Shown here one piece after another: positions 9,972-22,318 of a stretch of 64,000 nucleotides of DNA. Origin of the DNA: Rhabdophis nuchalis. Lineage: Eukaryota; Chordata; Lepidosauria; Squamata; Natricidae. Positions within the stretch are counted from its first letter, which is position 1, and each line of letters begins with the position of its first letter. Made by a program: the position numbers and the translations under genes. Below the pieces are notes generated by a model. The model ran no database searches and was not told where the DNA came from. It was given only the letters and a program-made list of their open reading frames with translations. The stretch is taken from assembly GCA_039707465.1 (NCBI GenBank), contig CM077643.1, positions 66,838,605-66,902,604 on the forward strand, read 5' to 3'.

Positions 9972-10106
9972 CAGGGGTCTCCAACCTTTGCAACTTTAAG
10001 TCTGAAGGACTTCAGTTCCCAGAATTCTCCAGCCAGCAAAGCTGGCTGGAGAGGTTTGAGAGCTGAAGTCCTTCAGACTTAAAGTTGCAAAGGTTGGAGA
10101 TCCCTG
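9972..10106. mobile_element. fold-back hAT MITE (135 bp)
   Basis: Almost the whole element is one hairpin: arms 9972-10037 and 10041-10106, spacer AAA. About 57 of 66 positions pair, including an unbroken run of about 38 bp. It starts CAGGGGTCTCCAACC and ends GGTTGGAGATCCCTG, with a perfect 8-bp duplication tttcagat at 9964-9971 and 10107-10114. TIR type and duplication length fit hAT. There is no coding capacity. Confidence 0.9.
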
Positions 10107-10114
10107 TTTCAGAT

Positions 10115-10765
10115 GTTACTTTGGAGCAAAAGCTCCAATAACAATAGTTTGTCTGTGAAATCTCCAGAAGCTTCAAAGTCTCATGGGACCTGGGTTAGGG
10201 CACTGTTCTCCCTTGGCACAATCCTTGAATGTGGAACAGCTTATATAGGGAGTTTTTTATGATCCCATGCAATTTGTTTAGTGAAGCTGTTGGCTGCCTA
10301 TTGACCAATTTATTAAATCAACCGCAACTGCCTAAGATCAGGAGTAGGTAATCATGCTGGTTGACACAAGATGAGCTTGAAAAAACAAAAAGCATTTTGT
10401 AAGTTGATATTCTTACAAAATGCCAACCACTGGAGAGTTGCTGTTTACAAAATAGTTGCCATACTGGACATGGCCTGTCAGAAAATATTTTCAAAAAAGA
10501 AATACATGAGCTTGCTTCCTAATACTACATGCAACATTTCCCCACCAGCTCCCCTTTACTAGTTACTATTTTACTTTACTATTTTACTTTTATTTAATTT
10601 TATTGGCAGATGGAGACATTTCCTAACAAAGTTACGCTCTATCTTTATTTTGTAACCTATTTCATTTGGGGAAATGAAAACAATGCTGGAGGAGGAGTTA
10701 GTCAGAAAAATCAACTTCATACAGTAGATACAAGGTGCCTATAAGCATTAGATAGGTGCTACTTT
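10115..10765. other. non-repetitive DNA
   Basis: No coding or transposon signal seen; short TTTTACTT-type repeats at 10565-10600. Confidence 0.4.
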
Positions 10766-10784
10766 AGAACAGTGATGGAAATTC

Positions 10785-10902
10785 AGGGGCACAGTAGTTT
10801 TGTAACTAATTGACGCACTATATGTAACTGGAGGATGGTTTTTTATGTTTTATGTCTATTTATGTTTGTTTGTTTAAAAATAAAATAAATTGTTAAAAAA
10901 AA
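10785..10902 (+). mobile_element. 118-bp retroposed sequence with 19-bp target duplication
   Basis: Flanked by an exact 19-bp direct repeat, agaacagtgatggaaattc, at 10766-10784 and 10903-10921. The insert ends in an A-rich tail (AAATAAAATAAATTG then nine A). Long duplication plus poly-A is the product of target-primed reverse transcription by an L1-type enzyme. The 5' part (GGGGCACAGTAGTTTTGTAA) matches no family I recognise, so the source could be a SINE, a LINE tail or a cellular RNA. Confidence 0.8.
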
Positions 10903-11120
10903 AGAACAGTGATGGAAATTCCATTCCTTGAGCTACATGTAGCCCCCAATCATCTTTGGTGAACATTAGAGCTATTTATGCCCATCATTGCTGAACATGG
11001 GTGGTATAGTTTCTTGCCTTGTTGGGATGGGAAACTGTCAACAGCGATGTAATGCAGTTTATGAAACTTCAGCCCCCCAAGGATCGCCACAGAAAATCTT
11101 ATTGCCATCCAGGTTTTTTT

Positions 11121-11197
11121 CCTCCTCCTCCTCCTCCTCCTCCTCCTCCTCCTCCTCCTCCTCCTCCTCCTCCTCCTCCTCCTCCTCCTCCTCCTCC
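11121..11197. repeat. (TCC)n trinucleotide microsatellite
   Basis: About 25 uninterrupted TCC/CTC units. The long Ser, Pro and Glu open frames here are only translations of this tract. Confidence 0.97.
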
Positions 11198-11317
11198 ATT
11201 ATCATCATCTCAGTTTGATGCAAGCCTAAATCACCAAATGTTTTTGTTTCTAGGCAATTCCAGTCATCAAAATGTCTCCCATCTTCACATATGTGCAAGT
11301 CATGGGAGGGTTACACA

Positions 11318-11706
11318 GAGAATCCTTAACTTAAAACCACAATCCGGTTGCTAAGCAAGGTGATTTTTAAGTGAGTTGTGCCCAAGTTAATGACTTTTTT
11401 TTGTTAAATGAATCACTGCAGTTGTTAAGTTAATCATGTGGTCATTGAGAAAAACCAGCTTTCCCCATTGACTTTGCTTGTCCGGAGCCATCTGGGAAAG
11501 TTGCAAACAATAATCACATGACTTCAAGACAATACAGCCATTGAAAATACCTGCCAGCTGCCGAGCAGCTGAATTTTGATTATATGACTGTGGAGATATT
11601 GGGATAATTTAAATGGGAGGAGTAGTTGTAAGTCATTTTTTTCAGTGTTGTAGCTTCAAATGATTGCTAAACACACATAGTTGCAAGTCAAGGATTGCGT
11701 GTACAG
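11318..11706. mobile_element. non-autonomous DNA element, family A (old copy)
   Basis: About 390 bp with weak inverted ends (AATCCTTAACTTAAAACCAC and GTTGCAAGTCAAGGATTG). It shares blocks such as GTTAAATGAATCACTGCAGT, CCCATTGACTTTGCTTGT and GTTGTAAGTCATTTTTTTCA with the copies at 13212 and 30822. No coding region. Confidence 0.7.
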
Positions 11707-13210
11707 GGAAATCAAACCAAGAAGCAATTACATATATCCATTAAAGTACAGATGAAATTCTAATGTGACTTTTTCCCATGTCTGAATTATGAAAACTTTA
11801 AAACTTTCCATTTTGCCAGACTGATCTGGCTGTCCCAGGTGTGATTTAGTGGTTGTATAGCAGTTAATCTTCCAAATTGGAAGTAATTAGTACACTTTTA
11901 GATGTGCCAGATCAAACAGACCTATTGGAAAAATCTGGTATATGTTGAAGCACTAAATCATATGAGCATGATTTGGAGAAGAATCAGAAAATTGTAAAGT
12001 TGTCCAGAGTATTCCATTTCTGGAAAACTATATTTTGCATATTCCTAATTCTTAACTGCTTTATATTAAATTTGCAGAGATCAGACAATCTTATTTGTGA
12101 ATGAATAAGCCACTAAAAATGCAGATACAGACTGTGTTCCTCACAAAACAATATAATCCAAAATAATGTCAGATTTTAAGTGAGAAGAATGGAGTTCTGT
12201 TCTCCCATAATGTACCAGGAGAATAACATAAATGATTTTTTTTACAGAGTAAGAGATTTACAGAAGAAGGAGAAAAGGGCTAAACTGCCAAAATTAGCTG
12301 AAACTGAATATTATTATTCCAGATAATATTTACTGGCTTCATATAAAATGTGATGAAATTTGCAGCAATAATAATCCCTTCAATAATAATACCAATAGTA
12401 GATTTGAGATGGATACAATTAAAAGAGAGTTACACAAGAGTAAAGGGTGCACAGTTCTGTCTATCCTGCAAGTTAATGCAGATTTATTTAGGTTAATGAA
12501 GTTTGAACTCATTTATCCTATTCTTCATGTTCCAATGCATCTGTTTTGTTCTCATTTGCAATCTACGTGTTATAGTTCTTCATGAGTATTCTTTGTTTTC
12601 TTTAAAAAAGCTATTACATTATAGAGGATAAAAATGTTTTATAGGCAATTGGGATATATTAATATTTTTAGACATCAAAAATCCAGTTACAGTCTCCATT
12701 AATTGATAGAATCAATTGATTAAGACATTTGATACTGAATTTACATAGGCTTCATTTTCTAAAAAGGAAGCCAGCACGTTAACTACATTGGGCATACAAT
12801 ATTGATGGGAAATGTACTATGAATTTTAGAAGACTTATTTATCACTTAGAGTGATTGCAAATGTAGATCTAATTAGATTTTGGGGCTTCAGTCACATAGG
12901 GAAGAAAAATGCCATTCTACAATTGAATGTATTTTTCATCTATAAGATTCTATCAATATACTGTGCGGTTTTCATTTAGTTTTGTAAGTCTTGGTGTCAG
13001 TTCTGATAAAGATGTACTTGCTGTTATTGGAAAAGAATTTCCTCCTCCTTTTGTTTTTGTAGTTGATTTTAAGCTGCTACTAGCAGGGAAAATATAGCTA
13101 AATCCCGAGTTTTCATCTGTTGTGCTACCTCAAAACACTTTACATACATTTTGCTCATTTTTCAACAATCCCTTAGCAGAGGCCTGCTCTGAAAACTTTA
13201 CTGTAGCTAC
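11707..13210. other. non-repetitive AT-rich DNA
   Basis: No gene, RNA or recognisable transposon. Not assignable from sequence alone. Confidence 0.5.
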
Positions 13211-13211
13211 T

Positions 13212-13619
13212 TGGTGCAGGCAGTCATCGACTTATGACCACAATTGAGCCCAAAATTTATGTTATTAAATGAAACATTTGTTAAGTGAGTTTTGCCCCAT
13301 TTTAGAATCTTCCTTGCCACAGTTGTTAAACGAGTCACTGCAGTTGATACCTTAGAAACCTGGTTGTTAAGTGAAACTGGTTTCCCCCTTGACCTTGCTT
13401 GTCAAAAGGTTGCAAAAGATGATCACATGACCTTGGGAATGGGACCCAGCAATGGTCGTAAGTAGGAACTAGTGGCCAAGCATCTGAATTTTGATCACAT
13501 GATCATGGGGATGCTTCAAAAGTCATGAAAAATGGTCATAAGTAATTATTTTGAGTGCTGTTGTAACTTTGAATGTCACTAAATGAAATAAGTCAATGTT
13601 ATAAGCCAAGAACTACCTG
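13212..13619. mobile_element. non-autonomous DNA element, family A
   Basis: Inverted ends CAGGCAGTCATCGACTTATG and AAGCCAAGAACTACCTG. Interior blocks GACCACAATTGAGCCCAAAA, AAACGAGTCACTGCAGTTG and TTTTGATCACATGATCATGG recur in the other copies. I cannot read a convincing target duplication, so the superfamily (hAT or other) stays open. Confidence 0.75.
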
Positions 13620-13721
13620 TATTAAAAGCACTGAATGTAGCTTTACTATTCAAGCAATGAATTATTATGTACTTACATTTCATTATAATAGTGATATAGT
13701 ACATAATGGTGAAAGACAGTA

Positions 13722-13850
13722 TAGTGCAGCAGTTAAGGTGTTAGGCTAGTCCAGCAAGATATTCTTTGGTGACTTTATGCCAGTTAGTTTCTTTCAGACC
13801 AGCCTAAGAAATGTACAATATAAATGTGATGGATGGATGAATAAACTGCG
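13722..13850 (+). mobile_element. tRNA-derived SINE fragment
   Basis: Begins ACAGTATAGTGCAGCAGTTA, similar to the start of MIR-like and other amniote tRNA-derived SINEs, and ends near GTACAATATAAATG. Strongly diverged; the B box is not clear. Confidence 0.4.
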
Positions 13851-14785
13851 GAAGGGATGGAAATATCATAGCAATTATGTTACACAGATTGTTAAGGAAC
13901 CGTGAAGAAGAAACCAGATCATAAACAATGTAACAAGTATGCATCACCTTTATTATCTTTAGGTAGAAAATATAATGCTGTTTTCCAATATTTTGGAAGT
14001 TGTTTGGGCTTGCAAAGAATTGGTGGCGGTTTGGAATGCATTACTTTCAAAAAGGAAGAGGCAGTGGTGTTGCTTTTCTTCTTCTTATATATGTATATGT
14101 ATATATCATTCAACACCCTCCTGCCTATTCCTATTTCCTGACTCAAAAAAGCCTATAGGATCAATTTATATAGGATCTTCTCTTACAATTTAATTGGAGT
14201 GTGGGTAGTCAGAGAGGCTACAGATAAGAGTGAATGCCAAAAGAAAGGACATCTTCACAAATTGACAAAATCATATTTACAATAATAACAAATTATCTTA
14301 CATCCCACCTTTGGGAATATTATCAAAATTTTATTTTTCTTTGGAAAAAAGAATGAGACTTGTAAAAAAGAAATACAGAATAAATGTTCAGGACAGCATT
14401 ATTTTACTTCAATTACCATTGTAGAATTGGAATGATGAAGGGTAGAAACTGACAAACCAACTTCTTTATCTTGGCAATTCCCCTTTCCTGTGCTGAAACA
14501 ACATTGCGTTTCCCATGGCCCCAAGTCATATTCTAGGCTTCATTTCTTCATGCATGCCACAATTTGTTCTTTATTATATTTCCAACGATCCTATAGTTTG
14601 ACCTCATTGAAGCCTCTAGACAAAGACTCCTACTTGTCTAAATTTCCTTTTCTACTGCCTAAGGGTGATGTTCATGACAGAGGATTTCCTTTCACTGTAA
14701 ATGTTAAGCAGTTTTAAAATTTAGCCTCTACCCTTCCAACTAACTGGAATGGAAATGTGCTATGGAATTCATAAGCAAGTATTAG
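13851..14785. other. non-repetitive DNA
   Basis: No supported gene. Overlapping open frames at 13902-14193 include an ATATAT stretch and show no domain. Confidence 0.45.
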
Positions 14786-14787
14786 CA

Positions 14788-15223
14788 GCTCTGCCCATAC
14801 ATCCCTTAGACTGATACACTCCCACAGACAGGGCCTTCTCAGGATGCCGTCGGCCGGACAATGCCGACTGGCGACATCCAGGGGAAGAGCCTTCTCTGTG
14901 GCGGGCCCAGCCCTCTGGAATGACCTACCCCCTGAATTACGCACCATCACCGACCTCCGCCTCTTCTGCCAATGTCTAAAGACATATTTGTTCCAACAAG
15001 CCGGCCTAGCCTAACCTCTCATGGGGACTTTTTAGGAAGTTTTAAATTGGGTATTTTTAAATTTCGGTTTTAGCATAGGATAGGATTGTTTAATAGTTAT
15101 TTTAAATTATATTTATTTTTTGTATTTTGTATGTTTTTAAATTTCCTGTGCGCTGCCCTGGGTCCTCTGTGGAGAAGGGCGGGATATAAATTTAAATAAA
15201 ATAAATAAAATAAAATAAATAAA
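14788..15223 (+). mobile_element. L2 LINE 3' end, plus strand
   Basis: The last part of the L2 protein (GRAFSVAGPALWNDLPPELR type, frame broken) is followed by GCCGGCCTAGCCTAACCTC, the 3' UTR with CGCTGCCCTGGGTCC, and a (AAATA)n tail at 15190-15223. 5'-truncated like most copies. Confidence 0.9.
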
Positions 15224-15995
15224 CTTCATTTCTTAATTCTACACAGATGATTCAACAGTCTGAGAGGTGTGTCTATGTGCTGCATTAGTGGTTTAAGATG
15301 GCTGAACAGCTCACCTTTAGCACTGCTGCAGAGACCACCTTATGCCTATCATGATGACGTTAAGAAGGCCAAATAACCAAAGAATAGGTAAGGAAAAGCT
15401 GCCTTCTTATACCCACAATTTTTTGCCTTTGAAAGGCTTTGAATTTCCAAATTTTAGTTCCTTTCTGGTTTTAAATCACTGAAAAAGCCACAACTATATC
15501 AAACATATCCTTTGTAAATTCCTGACCTGTCAAAAAGATGGTCGAGAATCTGACACTGGTCTACAAAATGTGGAGAATGAAATAGAAGCTGGTGGCTTCC
15601 ACTCCCAATCTGTCAAAGTGTTAATGTTGTTATACTATATTGCAGTACTCATAAAAGCTATTAAACTGTGAGTGATCATGTATTACCAGACACAGAGCAG
15701 ACACAGCATGGTCAGTAGTAACGTAAGCTTTCTCATATCATTTTACTATAGAGCACATTGTAATATACTCAAGGGAAGAGTTGCAAGAGTAGAGGTGTCA
15801 GCTGAATCTTCTAGTCAAATTCCAGCTATAATTATTTTTGGCTAACCTATTTATCCTCACTATATTATAGCAGTATATGTTGCAACTGGATAACATTCTT
15901 TTATTTCTGTCCCAAACTACTCTCTTGAGTCATTATTATCAAGTCTAGCTTTTTCTTCAAGAAGCACATCAGACATGAGGAAAAATTGTCTCTAT
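15224..15995. other. non-repetitive DNA
   Basis: No gene, RNA or transposon recognised. Confidence 0.45.
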
Positions 15996-15998
15996 GAG

Positions 15999-16033
15999 TG
16001 TATGTGTGTGTTTGTGTGTGTTTGTGTGTGTGT
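15999..16033. repeat. (TG)n-rich microsatellite
   Basis: TG units interrupted by TTTG. Confidence 0.9.
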
Positions 16034-17204
16034 CAATGCAGAGACACATTTGAAAATTTAAGGAGGACAGAGCAGACACAGCTCTGTCAAGGTAAGCTTA
16101 AAAAAACCATAGGAATATAAAAGGAACTTTATTTTGGAGCAAATATTGTGGCCCTTAAGAAGTGAAACAGTGTTCTTGGACATAATTTCTAAGAGATGAG
16201 TTGAGAAAAGCTTTTGTCTCCGTGTATTATTTAAGGCACAAGACTTTTGAATGAGATCAGCAAATATATTAACCTGAAAGAGGAATTTGGAAAGGACGAA
16301 GCTTTAGCTTTTCCAAGCTTCCTCGTGACTTTAATTGAAAATATTATAATTTTCATTTATGATAAATAAAATATTAGCCATGCACTATGCCAGTATTTTT
16401 TCAAGTAAATAATTTTGGGGGGCAATTTTATGATGGCTAGATCACCTCCCAGAATGCTGCCTGAAGAATTCTGAGAGTTGAAGTCCATCCATCTTAATGT
16501 TGCCAATTTTAAAAACACTTCATTAGGTCAGTGATGGACAACCTCAAAGGGTATGGTTCTTGCAGTTCTGATGTCAACTTGACAACCGAGACTGAACTTT
16601 TCCACCTTTTTTCTCATGGCTTTACTTTCTTTTACCAGGAAAGGCATAAGGATGAAACTTAGTAGTTTAAATTTTGCTTGTAAAAAAATAATAAAGGCAT
16701 GCATCACTCTTTTAAAACATTTTAACCTGCCATCTCAAATAGGGGGAAAATGGTCAGGTTTAATTATGAGAAGATTTAAATGGATGCACATCTCAAAATA
16801 GTTAAACACTTTTGAAAAAAAAAACCACTGCCCTAGACTACGGATCAGAAGTGCATGTTGTTTTTTAATTCCCCTGCTTCCAATTTCCTTCAAACAACAC
16901 TATAATTTATTTGTGCAATTTAATAGCCACAAAAAAGCTGTTCTAATAAGAACACAGAAGGGTACTCTGAGAAAAAGTATATTCTCTGTTTTTCAGGGGA
17001 AAAACAATGTTCCAGTTGTCCAACTCAATTGCTTGCTTTTGGGCTTTTCTTTATGGAGAAACTTTCATTCATTAATGTTCATGGTTAGAGTATTAGCCAC
17101 TTTTTAATGTGGTAGAAGAAAATGAATATTTCTTTAACAGTTGTCTCAGATTTCTCCACAATTTGATTTACCTTTTAGTAAGAAACACATGAACTGAAGC
17201 AATG
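16034..17204. other. mostly non-repetitive DNA
   Basis: No gene recognised. Includes the weak fold-back fragment at 16446-16530. Confidence 0.4.
16446..16530. mobile_element. old fold-back MITE fragment
   Basis: GAATTCTGAGAGTTGAAGTC, ATCTTAATGTTGCC resemble one arm of the fold-back family at 9972. Boundaries are not readable. Confidence 0.4.
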
Positions 17205-17662
17205 GCTCGGGGCCTAGCTATATACGAGACCGCCTCCTGCCCCATACATCCCTTCGTCCGATCCGCTCCCACAGAGAGGGTCTTCTTCAGGTGCCGTCGG
17301 CCGGACAATGCCGGTTGGCGACACCCAGAGGAAGGGCCTTCTCTGTGGCGGGCCCGGCCCTCTGGAATGACCTACCCCCCGACCTTCGCACAATCTTGGA
17401 CCTCCGCCTCTTCCACCAACGTCTTAAGACGTACTTATTCCAACAAGCCGGCCTAGGGCAGCCCCCCGTTTCTGACATTTTAAGGAAATTTGTAATTTGG
17501 TAGGGTTTTTAATATTGGGTTTTTAGCACGGGTTAATGAATTTAATTACATTTTAATCGATATTTATTGTATTTTTGTGTTTTTAAGATGCCTGTGCGCC
17601 GCCCTGGGTCCTAACAAGGAGAAGGGCGGGGTATAAATTTAATAAAATAAATAAATAATAAA
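17205..17662 (+). mobile_element. L2 LINE 3' end, plus strand
   Basis: 5'-truncated L2. A readable C-terminal protein segment (LATPRGRAFSVAGPALWNDL, FHQRLKTYLFQQAGLGQ) is in the frame starting 17291, then the 3' UTR with GTGCGCCGCCCTGGGTCC and an (AAATA)n tail ending at 17662. Less decayed than the copy at 14788. Confidence 0.92.
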
Positions 17663-19574
17663 TCCTGCAATCCCTTTTCCTTCCTTTTATTTTGTTTTGC
17701 TGCTTTTTAGTTACTTCTTTGTCTCTGGATTATCCAGTGGGGCAGTCACCATTTCTGGGTTAATTAACTAGTTGTTCTTTTGCTTTTGAAACATCCAGCA
17801 AAGGGTTGGTTTAAAGAGTGTTTGTTCTGAATATATAAGTGGAATAAGCTGATGAAAGGTGGATGCTTTAGGCATACTTCTGTTCATATGAGTTTTAGCA
17901 TGATTAAGATTTTAAAAAGGAAAAAAGAAGATGGTTTTTCTTGAGGGGAAGATTGCCATATGCTTGAATTTCTTCATGCGTACTTCACTTTCTCCGATGA
18001 ACAGGAAGGACTTCTCCAGAACAAAAGTACGACTTGAGCTGTAATATTTGAAAAAAAGAAGAAAAATGCCACTGAACAAAGTGCTTTGTGACCTATCTGA
18101 GCTCAGTTAGGTCAGACAGATTATATTTAGCCTGACATTTAGAGAAATGAGATTTACTGATTGTATTATGCATAGAAAATACAGAAATATACAGGATGTC
18201 CCAGAATTTAGAGCATATTTCTTTTCCACACCAAATCAAAGACTTTATCATAGAAATGTCTGCATTTTCTTTGAAATTCAACATGTTTTAACTAGCTAGG
18301 TTTGTGTTATCTATAAATTAAATTGCACTGTTTTCGTTTCTGGGAATATATCATTTGAATCAACTGATGTTGGATAATATCTTTGTTCTAACTCTGCTAC
18401 TTGGATTTCTTAAAAAGCGTTCTCTTTCAAATTAGTTTAACAACAGTTCTGAAATATGGCTTTTAGATCACTCTGCAAAGGTTTCTTAGAAGTTCTGCCA
18501 AAGCAATGATCCCAATCAACGGGATGCTTATTGCATATCAGTTAGCATACCATACAGAAATAAGGATGGTATGAATCAATCTGTTTCTGGTTCATCTCAG
18601 TTTTGGATGCATGCTATCTAGTCTATTAAATTTCTGCATCAGTCTGACAAATTAGAAAACTTCAGAAATAAAAAAAATAGTTTTAAATTGAGCAAACCCT
18701 TGGTAGACTTTAATGGACTTTACTTCAATGTGCTTTAGATACAATGGATAGTTTTCTTTTGTTTCGATTTCACTCTCATTTAAATTGAGGGTTTGTCTGT
18801 TTAGGCTTTCTTGTATATCACATCGAAAGCCATTTATGTAAACTGATGTGAAAATATAATTTTGGACATTCGGATTTAACAGACAGCTTTGAATGGCCGA
18901 TTAAATCACTGTTTCATTGTAATTATACTGATTTTCATGCACGCATTTCCCCCAGTTGTGCATCTTTTCCTATTATAGTTATTTTAGTATGTAAACAATA
19001 CTAAATGGAACTGAGAACTGCAGCATTAGGAAAATATGCAATATGAGGATACATTCACAAAAAATTCTCTTACATTTCAATTCTGAATAATATGAAAGCA
19101 TTTGACTGTCTGTATCTATTTGCCAACAGAAGAGAGATGCCTGGCAGAATGGATTATTTTCTTCCACTTCCTACGCACTTTCCAAATCTTTTCAGTCTTT
19201 TAATGTTTTGGGCACAGATTTAGAGTGTGAGCACCACACTGAATTAAGAGCATCCTTTCCTAGCATGGCACAATTTTTTAAAAATGTCAAATGATCTTAT
19301 GATATATTGAGTTTTCACAGTTGCATGGCATATAAACACTGCTACCAATAAATAAATGTTTCATAATATATTCTATTTACCCTGGGACACTTTTTCCAAT
19401 TAGGGCTGTAATGCTTTCTGTGTCAGTCTTCAATTAAAAACCTCCCGAAGCTTTTGCTGGTCCAAAATTCTTCTGCCAGAACATTATCTTTGGCTGGCTA
19501 ATTAGAATGTGTGTTCTTATTGTCTCCTTTTTGAGTTTCACACAAAGCTACTTGCTAGTGTTTGAAGAATCTCT
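17663..19574. other. non-repetitive DNA, possible conserved islands
   Basis: No gene or transposon recognised in nearly 2 kb, unusual for this window. 18780-18960 has moderate complexity and homeodomain-type ATTA motifs, but I see no coding frame. Confidence 0.45.
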
Positions 19575-19618
19575 CCCTCTCCCCCCCCTCTCACACACAC
19601 ATGCACGTGTGCGCACCC
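19575..19618. repeat. pyrimidine and CA-rich simple sequence
   Basis: CTCTCC, a C8 run, (CA)n and alternating GTGTGCGC. Confidence 0.8.
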
Positions 19619-20483
19619 CTCCTAGCATACTACATCTGTTTTGCTAATTGTCAGTGCAATGGATTCATTTGGGTCCTGAAACAATAAGCACATACTAATA
19701 AATAGATTTTAGGCTTTATTATGTAACTGTAGCAAACAAATTTAAAAGCATAAGGATATGAATGCTTTTAATACATAAGAAGCAAGATGATAATTAAATA
19801 TTTTTAGAAGCTGCCAGGAGCTGCTTAATAACAACAGTAGATTAATAACAACAGGTCAATTTCCACAGTACTCAGTGTTTGGTTCTGTGCAGGAGCTCCC
19901 AGCTTAAAGGCCAATATTTATTAAAACCTGGCACCATTACTTCATTTCTATGGGCACAAGACTGCAAAGCCTGACCTTAAATGGATAGTACACAACTCAA
20001 AAGTCTGACACTTTCACAGGTAAGCTTTGCACCAATGTGAACATTTCTCCCACCATGTTCTCCCTTATTGAACAAGCAAGTGTGATTAGCAAAAATGTTA
20101 GCTGAGAATATGTGTTAAATTCTTAAACCTTTCTTAATATGAAAGAGAAATCAAAAATTGTCATTAAACTCCTTGGAATAACAATGGTCTTTCATATTGC
20201 CATTACAACATCCTCCCAACAGGAGTCAAGGTAGGTTGTCACTTTTTCAGACAATCATGACTTATTCAATTGTTACTTTCTGTATGAGGAAAGTTGGCTA
20301 ATTAGCAGAGAGTTGACACACACCATGGAAGCTGTTCTCAATCTTTCCAGACAATACCATGCTCTTAGTGTAATGGCTTATTGAAAGAGAAGACTGCAAA
20401 TGTTTCATGTATGGCAACAAGCATGCTAATAAATCCATTCTGGAAATAGCTGTTATATGGTATGTTAGTTCATATATAAGGAT
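19619..20483. other. non-repetitive DNA
   Basis: No gene seen. 19800-19990 has balanced composition unlike the surrounding AT-rich DNA and could be a non-coding conserved element. Confidence 0.4.
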
Positions 20484-20880
20484 AACAGAAAAACAGAATA
20501 ACAGAATTGGAAGGTACCCTGGAAATCTTCTAGTCCAAACCCCTGCTCAAGCAGGAGACCCTATACGATTTCAGACAAATGGCTGTCCAGTCTCTTCTTA
20601 AAAACCTCTAATGATGGAGTACCTACAACTTCTGAAGGCAAACCATCCCACGGATTAATTGTTCACACTGTCAGGAAATTTCTCCTTAATTCTAGGTTGC
20701 TTCTCTCCTTAATTCTATTTCTATCCATTGGTTCTCATCTTGCCTTCTGGTGCTTTGCCTTCTGGTGCTTCTCTTCTTTGTGGCAGCCCCTCAAATCATG
20801 ATAGGGGTGCTAACATGTCACCCCTAGATCTCCTTTTCACCAGACAGGACTTTCACTAGACTTTTCACTAATCTATAAAG
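20484..20880 (-). mobile_element. CR1 LINE 3' fragment, minus strand
   Basis: Typical CR1 3' block on the plus strand: ACAGAATTGGAAGGTACCCT, TTTCAGACAAATGGCTGTCC, CTGTCAGGAAATTTCTCCTT. Older than the copy at 817. A short repeat of GCCTTCTGGTGCTT sits at 20742-20770. Confidence 0.85.
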
Positions 20881-21985
20881 ATTAGTGAACTATCAAGATG
20901 TTAATGTAATGTTGAGTTACATACCAAAACTTTGGAATTTAATTGTTTATCAGAAATGATAATTGTATTAAGCATGCAGGGTGGCAAAAAGAATTATAGT
21001 AAGAAATGGAAAATGATATTATTTCGGACGTCAAGAAATGGCTGTTGGAAATGTGTGATGTATTTCAAAAAAAGGCAGTATTTTCTACCAGTCAATGTGT
21101 AAAATTGCAAAGAGATGCTGCAATATTGCAAAGATTCTAAGATATCTTACATTAAGATGTTGTACTTTTGATATTATAACAGTGAATTCATTGGTAAGCC
21201 ACTGACTTGATAAATATAAAATAGAGTTTTTTATTTTCCTTCTTAGTTTAGACTTTTACTCAGTGCTTCTATTAAGTTGCTTTTTTAAGATTACAGATTA
21301 TTTTGTTATATTTTTTTTAAAAAAAGTAAAGTAGCAGGACAATGAAAAATAACAAAATTTTTAGAAATGATGATTGAATTTAAAGGCAGTGAAAGAATGA
21401 TTCATGAACTATTCTTAGGGTGGATCAGAAGAAAGAAAATATCTAGTACTGTATTTCTAATGTTCTCAGGAAGATTCTAAGTAACACGACTTCTTTAAGA
21501 TTTGAAGGAAATTACTAGGAACAAAGGGACTTTTCTGGGCTGTAGGAATATTCAGTGTAACTCTGAGCTTCATGACCTCTGAGAAAGATGATGACAGTTC
21601 TCAGTTCTTTTCTGAGTTTACAGCCATGGAAATATAATGTAATGCAGTAGGCATTGTTGTAAACTGTTACACTCTGTGGTTCAATTTTTGTTGAATAATC
21701 CTTTTAATCCGATTCATGAAGGAAAAATATAACCTTTCCTAACTCAAGATAGTTGCTCTATCTTTGTTGAAATAAGTTGTCTTCACATTACTAGTGTCTC
21801 TAGTAATGTATAGTGCTAATATATCTTTTGTTTCATTGCTTGGCTAGTTTGATTTTGTAAATTTTGCTTTATTTTATTTGGTTGATTTTTGTTTTAGATG
21901 TTTATCTCATTATCTTTATATTTTCTTTCCTTTTATTATGCGGGTTTTTCCTTATTTTTTTTACAGTTGTGTGTTATAGGGAAAG
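20881..21985. other. non-repetitive AT-rich DNA
   Basis: No gene, RNA or transposon that I can support. Confidence 0.45.
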
Positions 21986-21989
21986 GAAA

Positions 21990-22318
21990 AGGTTCTTTTT
22001 GCACATATCTGCTAGTTATTCCCGACTCTAAGGGGTGGTGCTCATCTCTGTTTCAAAGCTGAAGAGCCAGTGCTGTGTGAAGATGTCTCTGTGGTCATGT
22101 GGCAGGGTGACTAAACACCGAAGGTGAACAGAAAACTGTTACTTTCCCACCAAAGGTGGTTCCTATATTTCTAGCTGCATTTGATGTGCTTTCGAACTGC
22201 TAGGTTGGCAGAAGCTGGGACAAGTAATGGGAGCTCACTAGGGATTCGAACTGCTGAGCTGCCAACCTTTCTGATTGACAAGCTCAGCATCTTAGCCACT
22301 GTGCAACTGCGTCCCTTG
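21990..22318 (-). mobile_element. tRNA-derived SINE, family B, minus strand
   Basis: About 330 bp. On the minus strand it starts AAGGGACGCAGTTGCACAGT and carries a tRNA-like head: a degraded A box and B box AGTTCGAATCC. The body (GCTTCTGCCAACCTAGCAGT, GACTAAACACC on the plus strand) ends with TCTAAGGGGTGGTGCTCATC on the plus strand. The same family recurs at 36560, 43775 and 48414. Confidence 0.85.

Noticed and set aside
10988..11354. Open frames with poly-Ser, poly-Pro and poly-Glu
   Set aside because: They are only translations of the (TCC)n tract in different frames.
13902..14193. Cluster of open frames possibly marking a small gene
   Set aside because: Overlapping frames on both strands, an ATAT run inside, no domain, no splice or promoter context.
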